Positions 24,015-39,044 of a stretch of 64,000 nucleotides of DNA are shown piece by piece. The notes below the pieces were generated by a model. The model did no database searches, was not told where the DNA came from, and worked only from the letters and a program-made list of their open reading frames with translations. How positions within the stretch are numbered: position 1 is the first letter of the stretch; each line of letters opens with the position of its first letter. The position numbers and the translations under genes were made by a program. This DNA is from Vespula vulgaris (taxonomy: Eukaryota > Arthropoda > Insecta > Hymenoptera > Vespidae): contig NC_066595.1 of assembly GCF_905475345.1 (NCBI RefSeq), forward strand, positions 2,035,001 to 2,099,000, in the 5' to 3' direction.

Positions 24015-27000
24015 TACAATATAAATAAATATGTAAGTAAATTCTTTAACTATTTTGCTTTCCTAGATTATCTTTTTCTACTTTTAATATATCCCATGTA
24101 TTTTTATTATACATTTATAAACATATACAAATATACTTTCACAGCAATTCTTATATAAAATCGTTTTAATAAATAAATGAATAAATCAATAGAAATATAT
24201 TAATATCGCACCAATGATAACTTCATAACGTAAGGATTAATATTAAAAAAGAAAAAAAAAAACGCGACGACTAGTACTAATAAATAAACTTTTAAAAAAA
24301 GTAATTTTATAAACAAAACCATTCCCTATTGATTTATTTCAATGAAATTAATTAAATGACACCTGATAGAAACTGACAGAAAAAATTCTATGAAAATATC
24401 GTTGTCGATCCAACTACCCTACATACAACGAATGGTATTAATTTTCAAATACAAAGACTATGTTATTACATATTCAGGAATTATTGAAGAAAGAAAAGAA
24501 AAAGATAATATGATGATAGGAGTCTTAAAAATCGATATAAAAATAATACGATCTGGTTTAACCGCGCCCAACAATCCAAGAAACTTTTCCTTGCAACCGC
24601 AACTCTCGGTGAGTTTAATGCCGTTAAAGCACATGCGCGCGCATTTTGCAATGGCGCTGTAATCAAAGAAGGCGCGGAAAAATGGCTACGAGAGAGCAAG
24701 TATGTAAGTACTTACTTACTTACTTACTTACTTACTGACTTAGTTACTTACTTGCTTATGTACTTACGTACTTACTTACTTATATACTATCACGACTATA
24801 CTATGCAATTAGAAACTGCTAATCAATGAGTTTCGCTCTCTACGCGAAGACACGCGCCGATGTCGTAAGTTCCTAAGTTTAACGCACCTGCAATGCGCGA
24901 GAATATGTGTGTGTGTGTGTCGATGACATATATGTAGGATCGATATCGAGGAAATTTATTTAGAGAACAACGACAGCGAATTCTCTCATGTCGGACTCTA
25001 TCGTATTCTTCTTTCACTTGCAAGTATACTCGTCAACGAGTAAATCAGTTGTATTGTAGATATACAAATTAAAAAAAGAAAAAAATAATTAAAAAAAAAG
25101 AAAGAAAGAAAAACAACATGTCGAATTTTATAGTGCCTATCGATTTAGTCGATTCGTTTAATTCGATTAGAATCGAGCACTTTCGAATATTTTTTTACGC
25201 ACTACAAAATGAATTACAAAACGATTAATTTAGTTAGATTAATTCAGATCTCGATTTTATTTTTCGATCATTAATTTATTATCGATCAACCATTAGATTT
25301 ATTTCTAACGAAAATCTAAAAGAGAGATATTGAAATGCAAAAAGTGAGTATCTTTTTTCTTGTTTTCTTTTGAATTTCGTTAAAAATATTATTAAGTTTG
25401 TATTTCGTTAATACTCAGCTAAGAATAGATATAGCATTCGTTGAGCAACTATATAACGGGTCATTTTCCTTTCGATGACGTAAAAAATCAACTACTTCCG
25501 GTTCCACGTGTAAGAAAGTTTACTAGCTAGCCATTGTCACGAATCGCATTAACCTCCTTCCATCTTTGCTATTTCGAAGACAAAGTAAGTGAATGATAAA
25601 GAGAGAACGAAAAAGAAGGAACGAGAAAGAGAGAGAGAGAGAGAAAGTGGCTATTTTTATCAATTGATAAGATCGACAGTCAATATATAACTCGTTTTCG
25701 AAAGATTAATTCAAAATAAAAATTGATTAAATCGAATTTTAAATTATAATTTGATATTCTCTATTAATAAAAACGAAATTGAGTTTTATTAATAAACGAA
25801 ATTGATCTAACCTTTTTTTGACTCCAGACAGCGTTTACGGATGGTTTTCCTCGACGATAATCGGCTTGATCGATTACATCGTCGTGAATTAGGGAAGCAT
25901 TATGGATCATTTCGGAATACATTGCAAGTTTTTGCTGCGATTTTGTTAAGATGCTGAAAAAAATAAAATAAAATAAAATAAAATAAAATAAAATAAAATA
26001 AAATAAAATAAAAATGAAAATAATAAATAAAAGTAAAATAAAAAAAAATTAAAAGTTTCGTCAAAGAAAAAAAAGAACAGTGTCTCTTGGTATTTCCGAT
26101 TATTTCTTTCATTTCTTCCTTGATTCTAATCGATCGGATCTAGGAGTACCACGATCTAACTATATTAAAAAAAAAAAAAAAAATGTCGAAAATTTTCTGT
26201 ATTATTGAAATTAAAATGTGTGTAAATATAAAATTTTTCATATTATTTTAATTAAAACGTATGTAAATATAATATACTATAGTCTCATATTAACAAAAAA
26301 AATCTTTACACAAAGTCATGTCAGCTATTATAAAACTCATGTCATTTTTCTCAAATAATATGAATGACATACATTGCACGTGTATATAAATATGCTCGTT
26401 TTACTTTAGTTTTTATTCATCGACCTTGATTATAAACTAATATAATCGATTGGATTTGGAAGTATCACGATTTAATTCTATTAAAAAAAAAAATATATAA
26501 AAAAAAAGAAAAAAAAATCTACATAAAGTCATATCAGCTATTATAAAATTCATATGTCATGTCAGTTTAAATAGTACGAACAATGTACATTATGCATGTA
26601 CATAAATACGCAACGCGCGTTTTACGCTAGTTTCCATTCGCTAATCGTTCTTGTTTATATTCATCGCTATGTTCTAACCCATCTTTTTTCGTCGTTGCCG
26701 TTATATCGCTTTCATAATTCTCATCCTAATATTTTTAACGTCGTTAAAATAATGATCGTTCAAAATTTATTTCATATCGATATTTTCGAATACGATACTA
26801 ATCGTGTGTACACACGAAAAGGATTTATGCATATTGTGTAAATGCAATGTTAAGATTATACAAGATATAAACAAAAAATATAATTACATTTTAGTAATTA
26901 GATATCATAAAGAAGAAAAAAAAATCGAATAACAGAAAATATCGATACTTACTTTATTTCATCCTTATGATAATTAATGGCTCGTGACATAAGGATTACA

Positions 27001-30000
27001 AGCAACGGTCGTATCGCTTTTCCTTTTCCATCAAAATAATATGTTGCTATCTTTCTTAACTCGTCTTGTGTCGTATTCACGTTGAGTTCCTAAAACAGAA
27101 ATGATTTATTTTCATTGAGAAACGAATATTATATATTATAAATAATAAAACATATACATAATTCGATGAAAATCTTTTCGACATATTTAAGCTTACTTTT
27201 ACGATTCACTCCAATCAAGAAAAAAATTAAATAAATAAATAAAAGGGGAGGCGATGGAAGGGGGAGGATATACACATTAGATAATTTAGATTCCATTTGT
27301 GTTCAGGATGAAAGTTCGTCTTGGAATTTGGCCAAAAGTCGAAAGGAACGTACATATGTATATTCGCTGGGTTTCGTAAACTTACGTCATAAACATGTTC
27401 CGTTCGTCTTTTACGATCACGTGAACGGAAGCTATGATTTTCCAAAACATTCAGAGAGAAAGAATTTATACATTTATTCGTACACAAAAAATTAGAATCA
27501 GTTTTCAATCTTTTTTCTGTTGTTAGATCGAGAAATTCAAATGACGTTCGATTTATCGAATTTAACTTTCAAAAATAAATGCTTTTTAAAAAGGAAAAAA
27601 CATACGAAAAAAGAGAAGCACGAAATTATAAATGCAAAAACACGGATAAATAGAAATGTAACTTACGTCAAAACACGGATAAATAGAAATGTAATTTACG
27701 TAAAAACATCTACGTAAGAATGTAATTTCATGTTTGATCTTTTAACGAGTCATTAACGATTATTCAAAAATATACCGATCAACATTGACGATAAATAATT
27801 TGTTACCAAATGATCCGACGTTACGACAATTTAATGATTATTTTATCTCTTTAACAACTTACATACATACAATTTACTTTTCACACATTAACGTGCCAAG
27901 TGGATTATTTTTAATGTAATGTATACTTGAATGACATAACATCTATGTTACGTCTACTTGTATCATATAACATTCGATGTTGGATTTAATTGATTATAAG
28001 ATAGTCTTATACGTTTAAAATTACAATATTTCTGATTGCCGAAAAAATTTACGGATAAGGTAAAAACGATGTTTTCGATGTATAAAAATAAATACGGTAT
28101 ATTCTGTTGAAAAAAAAAAAAAATGAAAAAAAAAATGAAAAAAAATGAAAAACCAACAAGAAATACAAAGGAAAAGGATAAAAAAATAAAAAAAAAATAA
28201 AAAAAAAAGAAACTCACCCCAACAAGCTTTGATTTTATTTTTGAGATATATAGATCATGGATGGCTATATATAGAAAAGATTTGCAATATAAGAAAGCTC
28301 ATTAATGTAACACCCGATATAAATGTTGAGCTTTCTAAGCAGTTTTTCACGTAAGTACTTACCTATGTGGTACCACATACCTACGTGTAGAGATACTAGA
28401 TACGTGTATGCTCGTTTAACAAGTAAAAGTCTCGGTCATATGCAGACCGTGAAGCCGTGAAACCGAGCTGCTGCTTGCTGGCTTTCGCTCGCTTTCGGTT
28501 CGACACGAATCATGGATTAATTCTCTTGAGAAAAAGCACCTCTATGTATAATATAATTGTAATAGTTACTTTATTCCATATCGTTAAAACGATGGGTTCG
28601 TCATAATCATAAATATTTATTTCCTTGGTCGATCCATCCATCCATGCGAGATGTAAAAACTTTTATCTTTAGACACGACACCGACCCACCCGTATACGAT
28701 TAACAATGACTATCGTCACGACGAAATTTATGGCTTTCGAACGATACCGACGACGATTACTTTAGAAGGAATCTCCCTTCCGGTTCTCTTTGCGATCCTT
28801 AAAAGAATCGATGAGTGAACCCAAAGATAAGCATCGATCGATCGATCGATCGATCATTGGTTGGCTTGCTGTGATTGTCCGTCTCTCTCTTTCTCTCTCT
28901 CTCTTTATCTCTTCCAACTCATCGTTTTTTAGTGTTACTCTATTACAGCGTCAATGTTCCATTTTATATCTCATTACTTTAAACGGACTATTATCATAGA
29001 TCATTAATTAGATCTACTTAATATTAATACATTTTTTATACTTTTTCTTCTATACTTTTTTTTTCTTTTTATTATTAATTTTGAAATATACAAGTCAATG
29101 AGATCGTTTATTGAGCATAGTTCGTAGTTCATTTATCAGGATATTTTTATCTTTTTTAATTCGACGTTCTTTCCTTCCCTTCCCCTCTTTCTCTCTCTCT
29201 CTCTCTCTTTCGTAATCATAAATAAAATGATAATTATAAATTTAATGATAACTTAAATTTAGCTTCAATGCTATAGATCATTTAAAAAAATAGATAGATA
29301 AATGAGGAGAGGAAATTATCGAAAAAAAAATAACTATTATCATAAACGAGAATAATAATTATCGAAGAATAATGATTATTATAACGAGATAATAATGCAT
29401 GATAATTTTTCATCATTCAGAGAATTATAAAAATAGAAGAAAAGTAGACGAAGACGAAGTAGAAATATAAGTAGAAGTGAAAGGATTGCTTACCAATCGT
29501 ATTCCATCGTATACGAGTTTAAGGTCGTCTTCTACGAGACGGTAAGGGTCGACTTGGTAATCGGGCAAGGATCCGGGCTGAATAGTTTGTATTGAACTCA
29601 TCGCTCTCGCGATGCCTATCCTGCATGATGCCGTTGTCTTTTTGTTCTGTAAAAGATATAAAAATATTCGTTTCAATATATTATTTGATAATATAAAATA
29701 TAAAATATATGTTTACATTTTGTTTATTATATTCTTGTAATATATTATTATATTATACGTATATATAAGAAATATATATGCGTTATATGTGTTATATATT
29801 CAATCAATAAATTATTTATGTTGTGTGTGGTATTCTCAATAGAAAACAAGAAACACTACCGTGAAAGGAATAGTTTTAAGTTTCAACATTTCACTATTTG
29901 GCTTTCTTTGTTTTCTCCTTCGATATCTAATCATTCCTATCATTTTAGTTAATCCTTATAAATAGGAAAAAGCAAGAGTCACGTATTTAATCTTTTCTTT

Positions 30001-30188
30001 CTATTCTTTTTCTTTTTTAATTTGTTTTATTACTACTATAGATACACGTGTACGTACATACATCATACATCATACACACATAGACAGATGTTAGAATTTT
30101 TTTATAACTTCTTATATAATGCAATTACGTTAGAAATACCTTCTAATTCTAAATCTAATACACGAGATATTATTGATTCTCTCCAACG

Positions 30189-30229
<41 letters not shown>

Positions 30230-33200
30230 GTATCTAATTGTTTTTAATATTATTTATTTTTTTAATCAATTCAGGAAACGAATGCCTGCTCGTAACACGT
30301 CATTTACTACTGCGTTCAGTCTGATCGTATGCCAACATTTACTACTTATCATTCTTGCAACACGCGTTCGCCTTATTACGGAGTTTTACCACTCGTACAA
30401 TTGCATTCAACTTCAATCATTATTTCTAAACAATTATTAGTTATTAACGACATATTTCTATTTACGTAGCTATCATCATAGAATTTTTCATCGATGTATC
30501 ATCTACACATATACATATTTCTTTATAATTAATACCAGATTATCAACAATCTAAAGAAGAACCAAAGAGAAAGGATAGAAATCACTTTTGTCAATAACGA
30601 CAATTACAAAATTCATTATGCAATTGTCGATTTTATCTCTGTCCCTTTCAAAAAAAAAATATATTTTCATCCGGTTTAATGACTTCTAATATCAAATTGT
30701 ATTTCCCCCATTTTTTCTTTTTCTATCCACATAATAATTGATATAAATTCTTTACGTTATACTTCCTTGTTCGTTATTAAATAACGAAATAAGACAGAAA
30801 AATAGAGAGTAAGAGAAAGAGAGAAAAAGAGAGCGAAAGAGAGCGAAAAAGAGAAAGGAAGAATATCTTTCTTTCGAGAGAGAACTATTTGATCGCTTTC
30901 AAAGAAATACTTACATAATCTATAACTTGGCAAGAAGTTTCATTGCAATAAAAATAAGGAGCGATTACATTCTTTCAGCACGCGCTACTTCGATACTACA
31001 AACACGCTACACGATCAATACTGTTTTTCTCTCGTCATCACGAAACTTGCTTCTGATTGTCCAACAATTTCTCAACGACGTTCACTTCGCGTATATAAAC
31101 ATATAAACACACACATGTACATATCGTATACTTACATACAAATGTATTCTTCTAGTAATAACAGTAAATAGAAAAAGAAAGATAGATTGGGAGATGTATT
31201 CTTCTATCAATAGCAATAAATGGAAAAAGAGAGATAGAGAGATAGAGAGATACATTCTTCTTCTATGTATGAAACAGAGATAAACAGAGATAAATAGAGA
31301 TAGAAATAGAAATAGAGAGAGAGAGAGAGAGATAGAATTCGAAAGATTAGACACGCCTAATTATGGGATATGGTAAATGTAAATGGCAACCAACTCGATA
31401 GAAAGAAAGAGAGAAAAAAGAGAGGGAGAGATAGAGAGAGAGAGAGAAAAAGAAAGAGAGAGATGGTTTCACAAGTTGGTATCTTTTGCCTACAGGATTA
31501 ATCGAGGCCACGACGAAGAAGATGAAGAGTAAGACAAAGGTGCGCGTCTATATGGTAAACGTAACGGCGCGTGAACGGAGTAACGATCGATCTTTGTAAA
31601 TTATTTTAACAAAGTTTATACGTGGCGGCTGTTTCTTTGCAAGTGCACGCACCGGACTCGTTAGAGATAATTTTAAATGTCAATGTTTCAGAAGAGTTAG
31701 ACACTCTCAAGGCTTAACAACAATTTTCCAACCATATTTTTTCTTACTTTATCTTATTTACATACATACGATTCCTCGTTCAAATTATACATGCTTCCTT
31801 CTATTTCTATCTTTTATGTTTCTGTAATCTCTTCGTAAAAAAAAAAAAAAAAATGAAGAATAAGAAAAGAAAGGAAAGAAAAGAAAGAAGGATAAAAAAA
31901 TGAAAAAAAAAAACGAAGAGAGAAAAAAAGATGAAATAGAAAGAAACAAGGAAAAACGTTCGAAACATGAAATAGTATGTTAATCGGCCTTCTATAAAAT
32001 TACTACAATCAAATGTATGATTGAAACATTATATATTTATATATATATATATATATGTATATTATATTGTATAATTCATATCGAATATAAACTACCATAA
32101 CTATCGAAATTTTTACGATAACAAATTCGAAATCGTTGAGACTCCATTTCCAGAGGATGTTAAAATTTTATCGTACGTATGCGCGTATAATATGTATTTA
32201 CGCGCACGCACGTGTGTATGTGTGTGTTTATATGCAAACATACGCAGATACAGAAGGTCACAGAACATTGAGCAATGACCGTCTTTGATGTGTTCCCATG
32301 CATGTCTTACAATTTTCATGACGACTTACTACATCACCAACTAACCAGTTCTGGCAAAGCGATAAGACAAGTTCAGTATATATCTTACTTTTATTTTCAC
32401 CCACTGTAACCCTTTCTAACGAATAATGAGAAAGCCAAGGCCAGTCGAAGAAAAGTGTGCAAAAGTACGTAAATGCACACTCAATGTCTTATAACATGGT
32501 AGAAAATTTATAAAAACGATTCTACATAAACGCATAGCTATCTTTTCTTTTTTGTTATTGTATTCTTTTTTTTTTCTTTTTTGTTCTTATTTTTTCCCCT
32601 TTTTTTTATGTAGATATGCATGCAACCACGATTATACTGTGAACGAAGAAATAATGAAACAAAATGAAGAAAAATATATAGATGTATGATTGTTCAACAT
32701 GGGTATTTATGATCGTTAAATTTTAAAAACGAAGAATATAAAGAAATATATACCGTATTACATTGAACTATTAATTGCTGTATTATTATTATTATTTTAT
32801 TTTTATTTTTATTTTTATTATTTTTATTACTATTATTTCTTCTAGTTTTTTTAAACCCTAGTTTTTTTCTATACTTACCAACTTGTTAGTCAAGTAGAAT
32901 ATAGGTCTATTGAAATGAGTAAGTTTTTTAGAGAAAAATTTTTTAATCATATTGCAGGTCTTCGGTATCGCTGTACTCCCTTCTATATTTCTATTTATAT
33001 TGATTCTTGTATTTAATATTTTTCTATGTTGTATATAAATGTGTTTGTGCGTGTGTATTTGTGACGGAAGATGATTCCGGTTGGTGACATTACGATTGGA
33101 ATTTATTTTCACTTATTTCCATATTCATTTAATTTCTATTTCTAATCACGTCTAATTCTCTTTATTTTCTTTTCTTCCAACTCTATTATTATAATCACTA

Positions 33201-33752
33201 TAACAATAATAATTATTATTATACCATTTATATCTTATATATTAATATTAATATATATATTATATATCAATTATAATATATAAACACGATTATATGTATG
33301 TGTATATATTATTACACATTGATTTAATATTCCGTAAAAAAACACGTACGATCGTTTGCAATAGAAGAATACTAATAATTGATCGATATGATACATAAAG
33401 AATAAAATATTTCAAGTGAAAACAATTTTAAAATCCATGCGTATAATAAGACATTTTTTCATTCTTATCACTCTTCTTTGTGATTACGAATTTTTTCGAA
33501 AGACGATAAAAAAGAGAAAGGAAGAGTAAAGAAAATGGACGAACGAAGAAAATTTACTGATAGAATATTAAATTATATTTATGGAATCTGCTCGTGGTGC
33601 GGACGCAACGAATAACGTAATGTTTACTTGACAATTAACTACTACTACTACTACTATGACTACCACTACTAATTTATTTCTATTATTACTATCACTACTA
33701 ATACTATTTCTACTTCTACTTATATTAATGTTTATTCACAATTTGTTATCAC

Positions 33753-33839
<87 letters not shown>

Positions 33840-34760
33840 TTCTATTATTAAGACATAAAATAAAATATAAAAGATCGTAAACGAAAGGACAATGGAAATA
33901 AAGATGAAGGAATAAACTCAAGCGAATATTACTCCAGCAACAACCATAAACACAGACATTCTATATAACGTCCGGTCCCCTTCTATAAATATTAAATTAA
34001 TTCGTTGTAATAACTGTGAACTAGATTTACTCCGGCACAGCCGGTTTTATGATGAAGAAAGAAAAACGAAAGAAAAAAGAAAAGAAAAAAAAAAGAAAAA
34101 GAAATAAAAATTTTATAACTCTAAAACCTCGACCCTGCTCCGTTGTGTCGCAAGAATTAATATCATTAATATATTACGGTAAAAAAGTCATCTCAAAAAA
34201 TATATTATCGTATTATTTCTTTTTTTTTTTACGAATTCCATTAAACGAAATTCGAAATTAATGCACCCATCTTCACGAATATCAATTTGCAATGATAATG
34301 AAAGAGAAACTAGCATCATATACATGATTTTAAGACGATATTATTTGTTTTTTCTTTTATATCTGATTCCTTCTGTATGTTAATCATTGTTAATTATTTA
34401 TATTATTTATTACGATCTAAAACAGACAAAAACATATAATCTTTTTCGTCGGAGAATAATAATTTGACCGATGAATATCCGATTAAAACGAATCCGATTA
34501 AAATGAATGATTGAAGTAATAAAAATGAAATAAAATGAAATAAAATAATTTTAAAAAGAAGGACATAAAAAATGTATAAAAGAGAGGTGAATTTAAAAAA
34601 AAAAAAAACAAAGGAAAGAAAAAAAGATAAAATCTTTTCTTCTTACTCTTTCTGTTTATCTCTTCGACAGAAAATTTGCTTGTAAAATCCCTTGCCTTGA
34701 AAAAACTTTAATGAGATTATTATGTGAATTGATGGGATAAAGTAGAACGTATTTACGTAT

Positions 34761-34823
<63 letters not shown>

Positions 34824-35053
34824 TACATATACATGTATACGTACTTCTGATCGCGAGTTGGCAGGTATGTCGTAAGATCGCGTGCCTTCTTATAGCAGTT
34901 CTGTCGCAAGACAGTCTTTAAAAGTCGCGCCTTTGAATCAACAAAGTAAGAATATCGAAGAATAATCGAAGATATCCCTATCGATTTTTTATTCGAGAAC
35001 GAGCATAATATTACAAAGTGAAAAGATAATAAATAGAATAGAATAAATAGAAA

Positions 35054-35088
<35 letters not shown>

Positions 35089-36398
35089 AAAATAAAAAAA
35101 ATATTAGAATCAAATTATGTGGATATACATACGATAAATAAGTACAAATGAATGTATGTATGTACGAATGTATGTATGTACGTAGGTGCAAATTGAAGAA
35201 GAAAAAATCATTTGTACGTTTCTAATCGAAATTATATATGCATATGATACATAAATAGATAGATATATACATACGTACGTATGTATGTATGTATGTATGT
35301 ATGTACGTAAGTACATAGATGCACATGTAGCCATCTACACAACTCTTCCGAGCCAAAAGGTTTTCTCTTTTAATAAAGCATTCCAAGGGAGGAGGATAAC
35401 TTTCACTCGTCGATCTAAATTATTTAGTTGCTATATAGACATGAGACGAGGAAATCAATGGGAAAACGATCGATCATGTTTCTTTTGTATTATAAATTAG
35501 GATGAATAATAATGACGGCGAATATATATTCCTTATTCTTTTTCTTCTTCTTTTCTTTTTTTTTTCTTTCTCTTTCCCTTCCTTTTTTTTTCCTAGATCT
35601 ATTGAAATGAAATATAATAGAATTTGAAAATAAACTTAATACGTCGTAAATTCCTCAAGAATATCATCCTTACGTCAATTTATTCTAATCTCGATCTGTT
35701 GGAACAATCGAAACTACATCCCACGAATAAGAGTATGGTAAACCGCAAATTAAAATACACTCTCAGAACCGTCATTAACTCGTCTCTAAGTATAATACCA
35801 ACGCAAAACCACGATCATCATTATATACAATTACTAATTCGATAATAAAAACGAAGCTTGATGATGATTATACGAATAAAAAACAAAATAAAAAGAAGAA
35901 AAAAGAAAGAAGAATATTAAAGTAAAATCTTATAAACTATTCATTCTCTTTACGACATTTTATATACATTTTATATACATTAAATATATATATATATATA
36001 TATGTATGAACACCTACGTTTACATATTTGTATAGTTAAAAAAAAAATATCACACTTTGACGATATGTTCTTGAAGCTATAAAAACAAATTGTTCTTTGA
36101 ATATTAGCTTTCTTTCTTTTCTTTCCTCTACGTCATGTAATTAGCGACTTGATAGAACAAATAAAAAGTGACGTATTCTCGAATACTATATCCAGACGTC
36201 GTCCTCGAAATAAAATTGAATAAAATTGAAAAATAATTTCAGTGACACCTTGCATATCTGTGCACATAAAATTTATTTAAAATAATGAACCATTTGTTCA
36301 TTTCACAAAAAATATATGATCGTACGCGAATTGTACTTTTACTGATTTCTTTTATATTTGATTTTAATATCAATAATTTCAATTAAAAATATTATTAT

Positions 36399-36433
<35 letters not shown>

Positions 36434-38973
36434 AAACAAATCACAAATAATAATTACATATTATCTATAAAATATAATCTCTATTATATATTTTATTTCT
36501 TATTTGACACAGACACACACATATATGCGTGTGTTCATATTTTTTTGTTATCAATATACAATATAAATAAATAAATAAATAAATAAATAAGTAAATGAAA
36601 TGATTTAAAAAAAAAATACAGCAAAAAAAGAGAAAAGTTTAAATTTTGATTAGCAAGGATCAAGACGAAGATGAACAAAGATCTTATCGAAGAAAAAGGA
36701 GTTCTCGTTCCTCGACGGACGATATCGAATGTCAAGAGATACGGAGAGGGAAAATACACTTTCTCCGTATACTCTAAACGACCCACATTTTAGAATCGTT
36801 CGTATGGTACCTTCGTTCGTTCATTCGCTCACTCGCTCACCTTTAACGAGCGGAACGTTTCGACGAATCAAGGTCGCTCTCTCACGAATAATCCGAGTCG
36901 ATGCACCGCCGGTGCATTCGCCTTCGCATTTACCTTCATCTTCTCCGTCTAGTTCGTCGAAGGACAAATTTTGTTCTCGAATCTTCAAATCTTGTTTATA
37001 CATCGAATTTCGTTTAAAAAAAATAATAGAGTAAGAAGAATAAAATAACTTTTTTATCTTCTTCATCTCATTCCTCTTATCAAAGTATCTATCTATAGTC
37101 ATCAAACAAAGCAAAGAAATAAATTTTCTTCCCTTGAAAAAAATTATTTATCGCAGCAATAATATATGAAGATAAAATGTTTTTTCTCAAGTTTTTAAAA
37201 AGTCAATTAGCGTTTTATATAAAGCTCGATAAAAAACGAAAAAGAATGACTAAATGATAAATCTTATCTCTTTTCTATTTTATTTCTTATGATTTTTCTA
37301 TATTTTTCTTATGAACTTTTCTTATGAACTATTTTATTTCTTTATGAAAGCTAATCTATAAAATACATCGCAAATATATTTTTGATAAGTTAGTCGAAAA
37401 TAGGATAATATGACTTCAATAATAGATAATAGATAATAATAGATAATAACCTATTAATAATAGTATCAATAATGTATTATTGATATATCACGAAATGTAT
37501 CTTTCAAATAAATACGACGTACGGAATATTTTGTTAGAAACTGATAAATAAAATTAATAATGACGATATTATTTCTTAGTACTGTTTTTCTTTATATATA
37601 TTATATTTTTATATTATATTTTTGATATTATTTTTTAACAATCATGTAAAAATATTCCCTTATCGATAAATATGAATATGCTATGTTAGCTATTTTATTG
37701 ATAATAAAATAAATAACTACGCAAATTCTCTGAAAATGAATTTTAATTTTATTTTCTATCTTAAATAACCAAGCTAAAAATGATACGATTCAAACGGCAC
37801 ATTTACGTCTAACCAAATGAAAAGGAAGTAAACATAATCATTTAACTATACGATAGATGAAAATAACATTGACCTCGGAATCATTTCGTAAATATTCTTT
37901 TCATGTATGTGTATTTCCACGTGGCAAGAGCAAAAAGGTTGTCGACCTTCAAATATAAATTAAAGATCATAGAGATGTTCTCTAATAGGAAAAGAAAGAA
38001 ATAAAAGAGAGAGATAAAAGAGAACAGTGGAAGGGATAAAAGAAACATCGAGGAGTGGGGAAATCACCAAACAACGTCGAAGAAAGTTTGTAACTGAATA
38101 AAGAGGGAAACGAGAGAAAGAGAGAGAGAGAGATAAACGGCATCGTCGATTCGAAAGGAATTCGAAGAGAGATTCAATGATCTTTCTCTCCTTTTGACCA
38201 ATAAAATATCTCCTGAATTGTAAACTCGATTATACGTACGCAGAAAATAGACCTACTTGAAAGATTTTAAAGAGAAAATCATATATATGTATATCAATAA
38301 ATCCTTTGAAAATCGATAATCATTATCAACGATGGACGAATTCTTGAAAAATTTTGTTCGCATTAAATAAATAAATAATCGTTATGATTAAAAATAATAA
38401 CCTTCAGAAAAATCAAGAACGAGAAATAAATTTAATATAAAGGACAAATATAAGGTCAAAATAAAAGGTAAAATGCGTCGAAATTATTTACGATCGAAAC
38501 GAAACATCTGTCCTCGGCCGGCTTTAAACTCTCCTACCCTTGTAAATCGAATTGTGAAACACGATTGAATTTTGTTCGGTCCGAATAAAAATTCTATACG
38601 CTTCGACTTAACAACTCAAGGTGAAAGCGGTTTTCACATTTTCCTAAAAATTTATTAATGAAAATATTTTCTAAGAATTTCTTTATTTTCTTCGTAAACG
38701 ATAATTCCTTTCTTTTTTCTTTTTCCCATTTTTGTTTCTTGCTATTATCATCATCATCATTATATTTTTTTTTCTTTTTTTTTTGTTTGAAGAAAAAAGA
38801 GAAAGAGATCCTTTATCAAATTTCGACGTTGCGTAAAAGTTGCAGCATTATAAGGTGATTTTATGTAACATCGAGAGAAGCCGGAATGAATGTCTCACGT
38901 TCAGAATTATTTAACGCTGCCCAATCGGTTGTCTGTCATGGGGACTAATCAAACTTTCACTCCATCTTTCGAC

Positions 38974-39044
<71 letters not shown>

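Larger units (their letters stand above)
21909..25811. other. PDSS1 intron 4
   Basis: About 3.9 kb with no recognised exon on the minus strand. It holds TTCT, TGTC, TA and CTTA microsatellites, and a promoter-like plus-strand island near 24560-24705 that is described as a finding. Confidence 0.6.
27090..29493. other. PDSS1 intron 2
   Basis: No further exon is seen. It contains a 33-bp tandem repeat (27637-27716), a GATC array (28833-28854) and CT tracts. A more G+C-rich island near 28440-28510 has no supported reading frame. Confidence 0.6.

Noticed and set aside
28833..28854. GATC array considered as a short CRISPR-like or regulatory repeat
   Set aside because: It is a plain tetranucleotide microsatellite without spacers.
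34643..35191. A 182-codon minus-strand frame
   Set aside because: Most is AAAT and TA repeat translation (FIYLFIYLF, IYIYIYI). Only the 34845-34930 island is retained as a weak finding.
36729..37034. A plus-strand Ser/Pro-rich frame of 101 codons
   Set aside because: It is opposite the minus-strand island; the minus strand has a strong donor where coding character ends and a better residue mix, though neither is proven.
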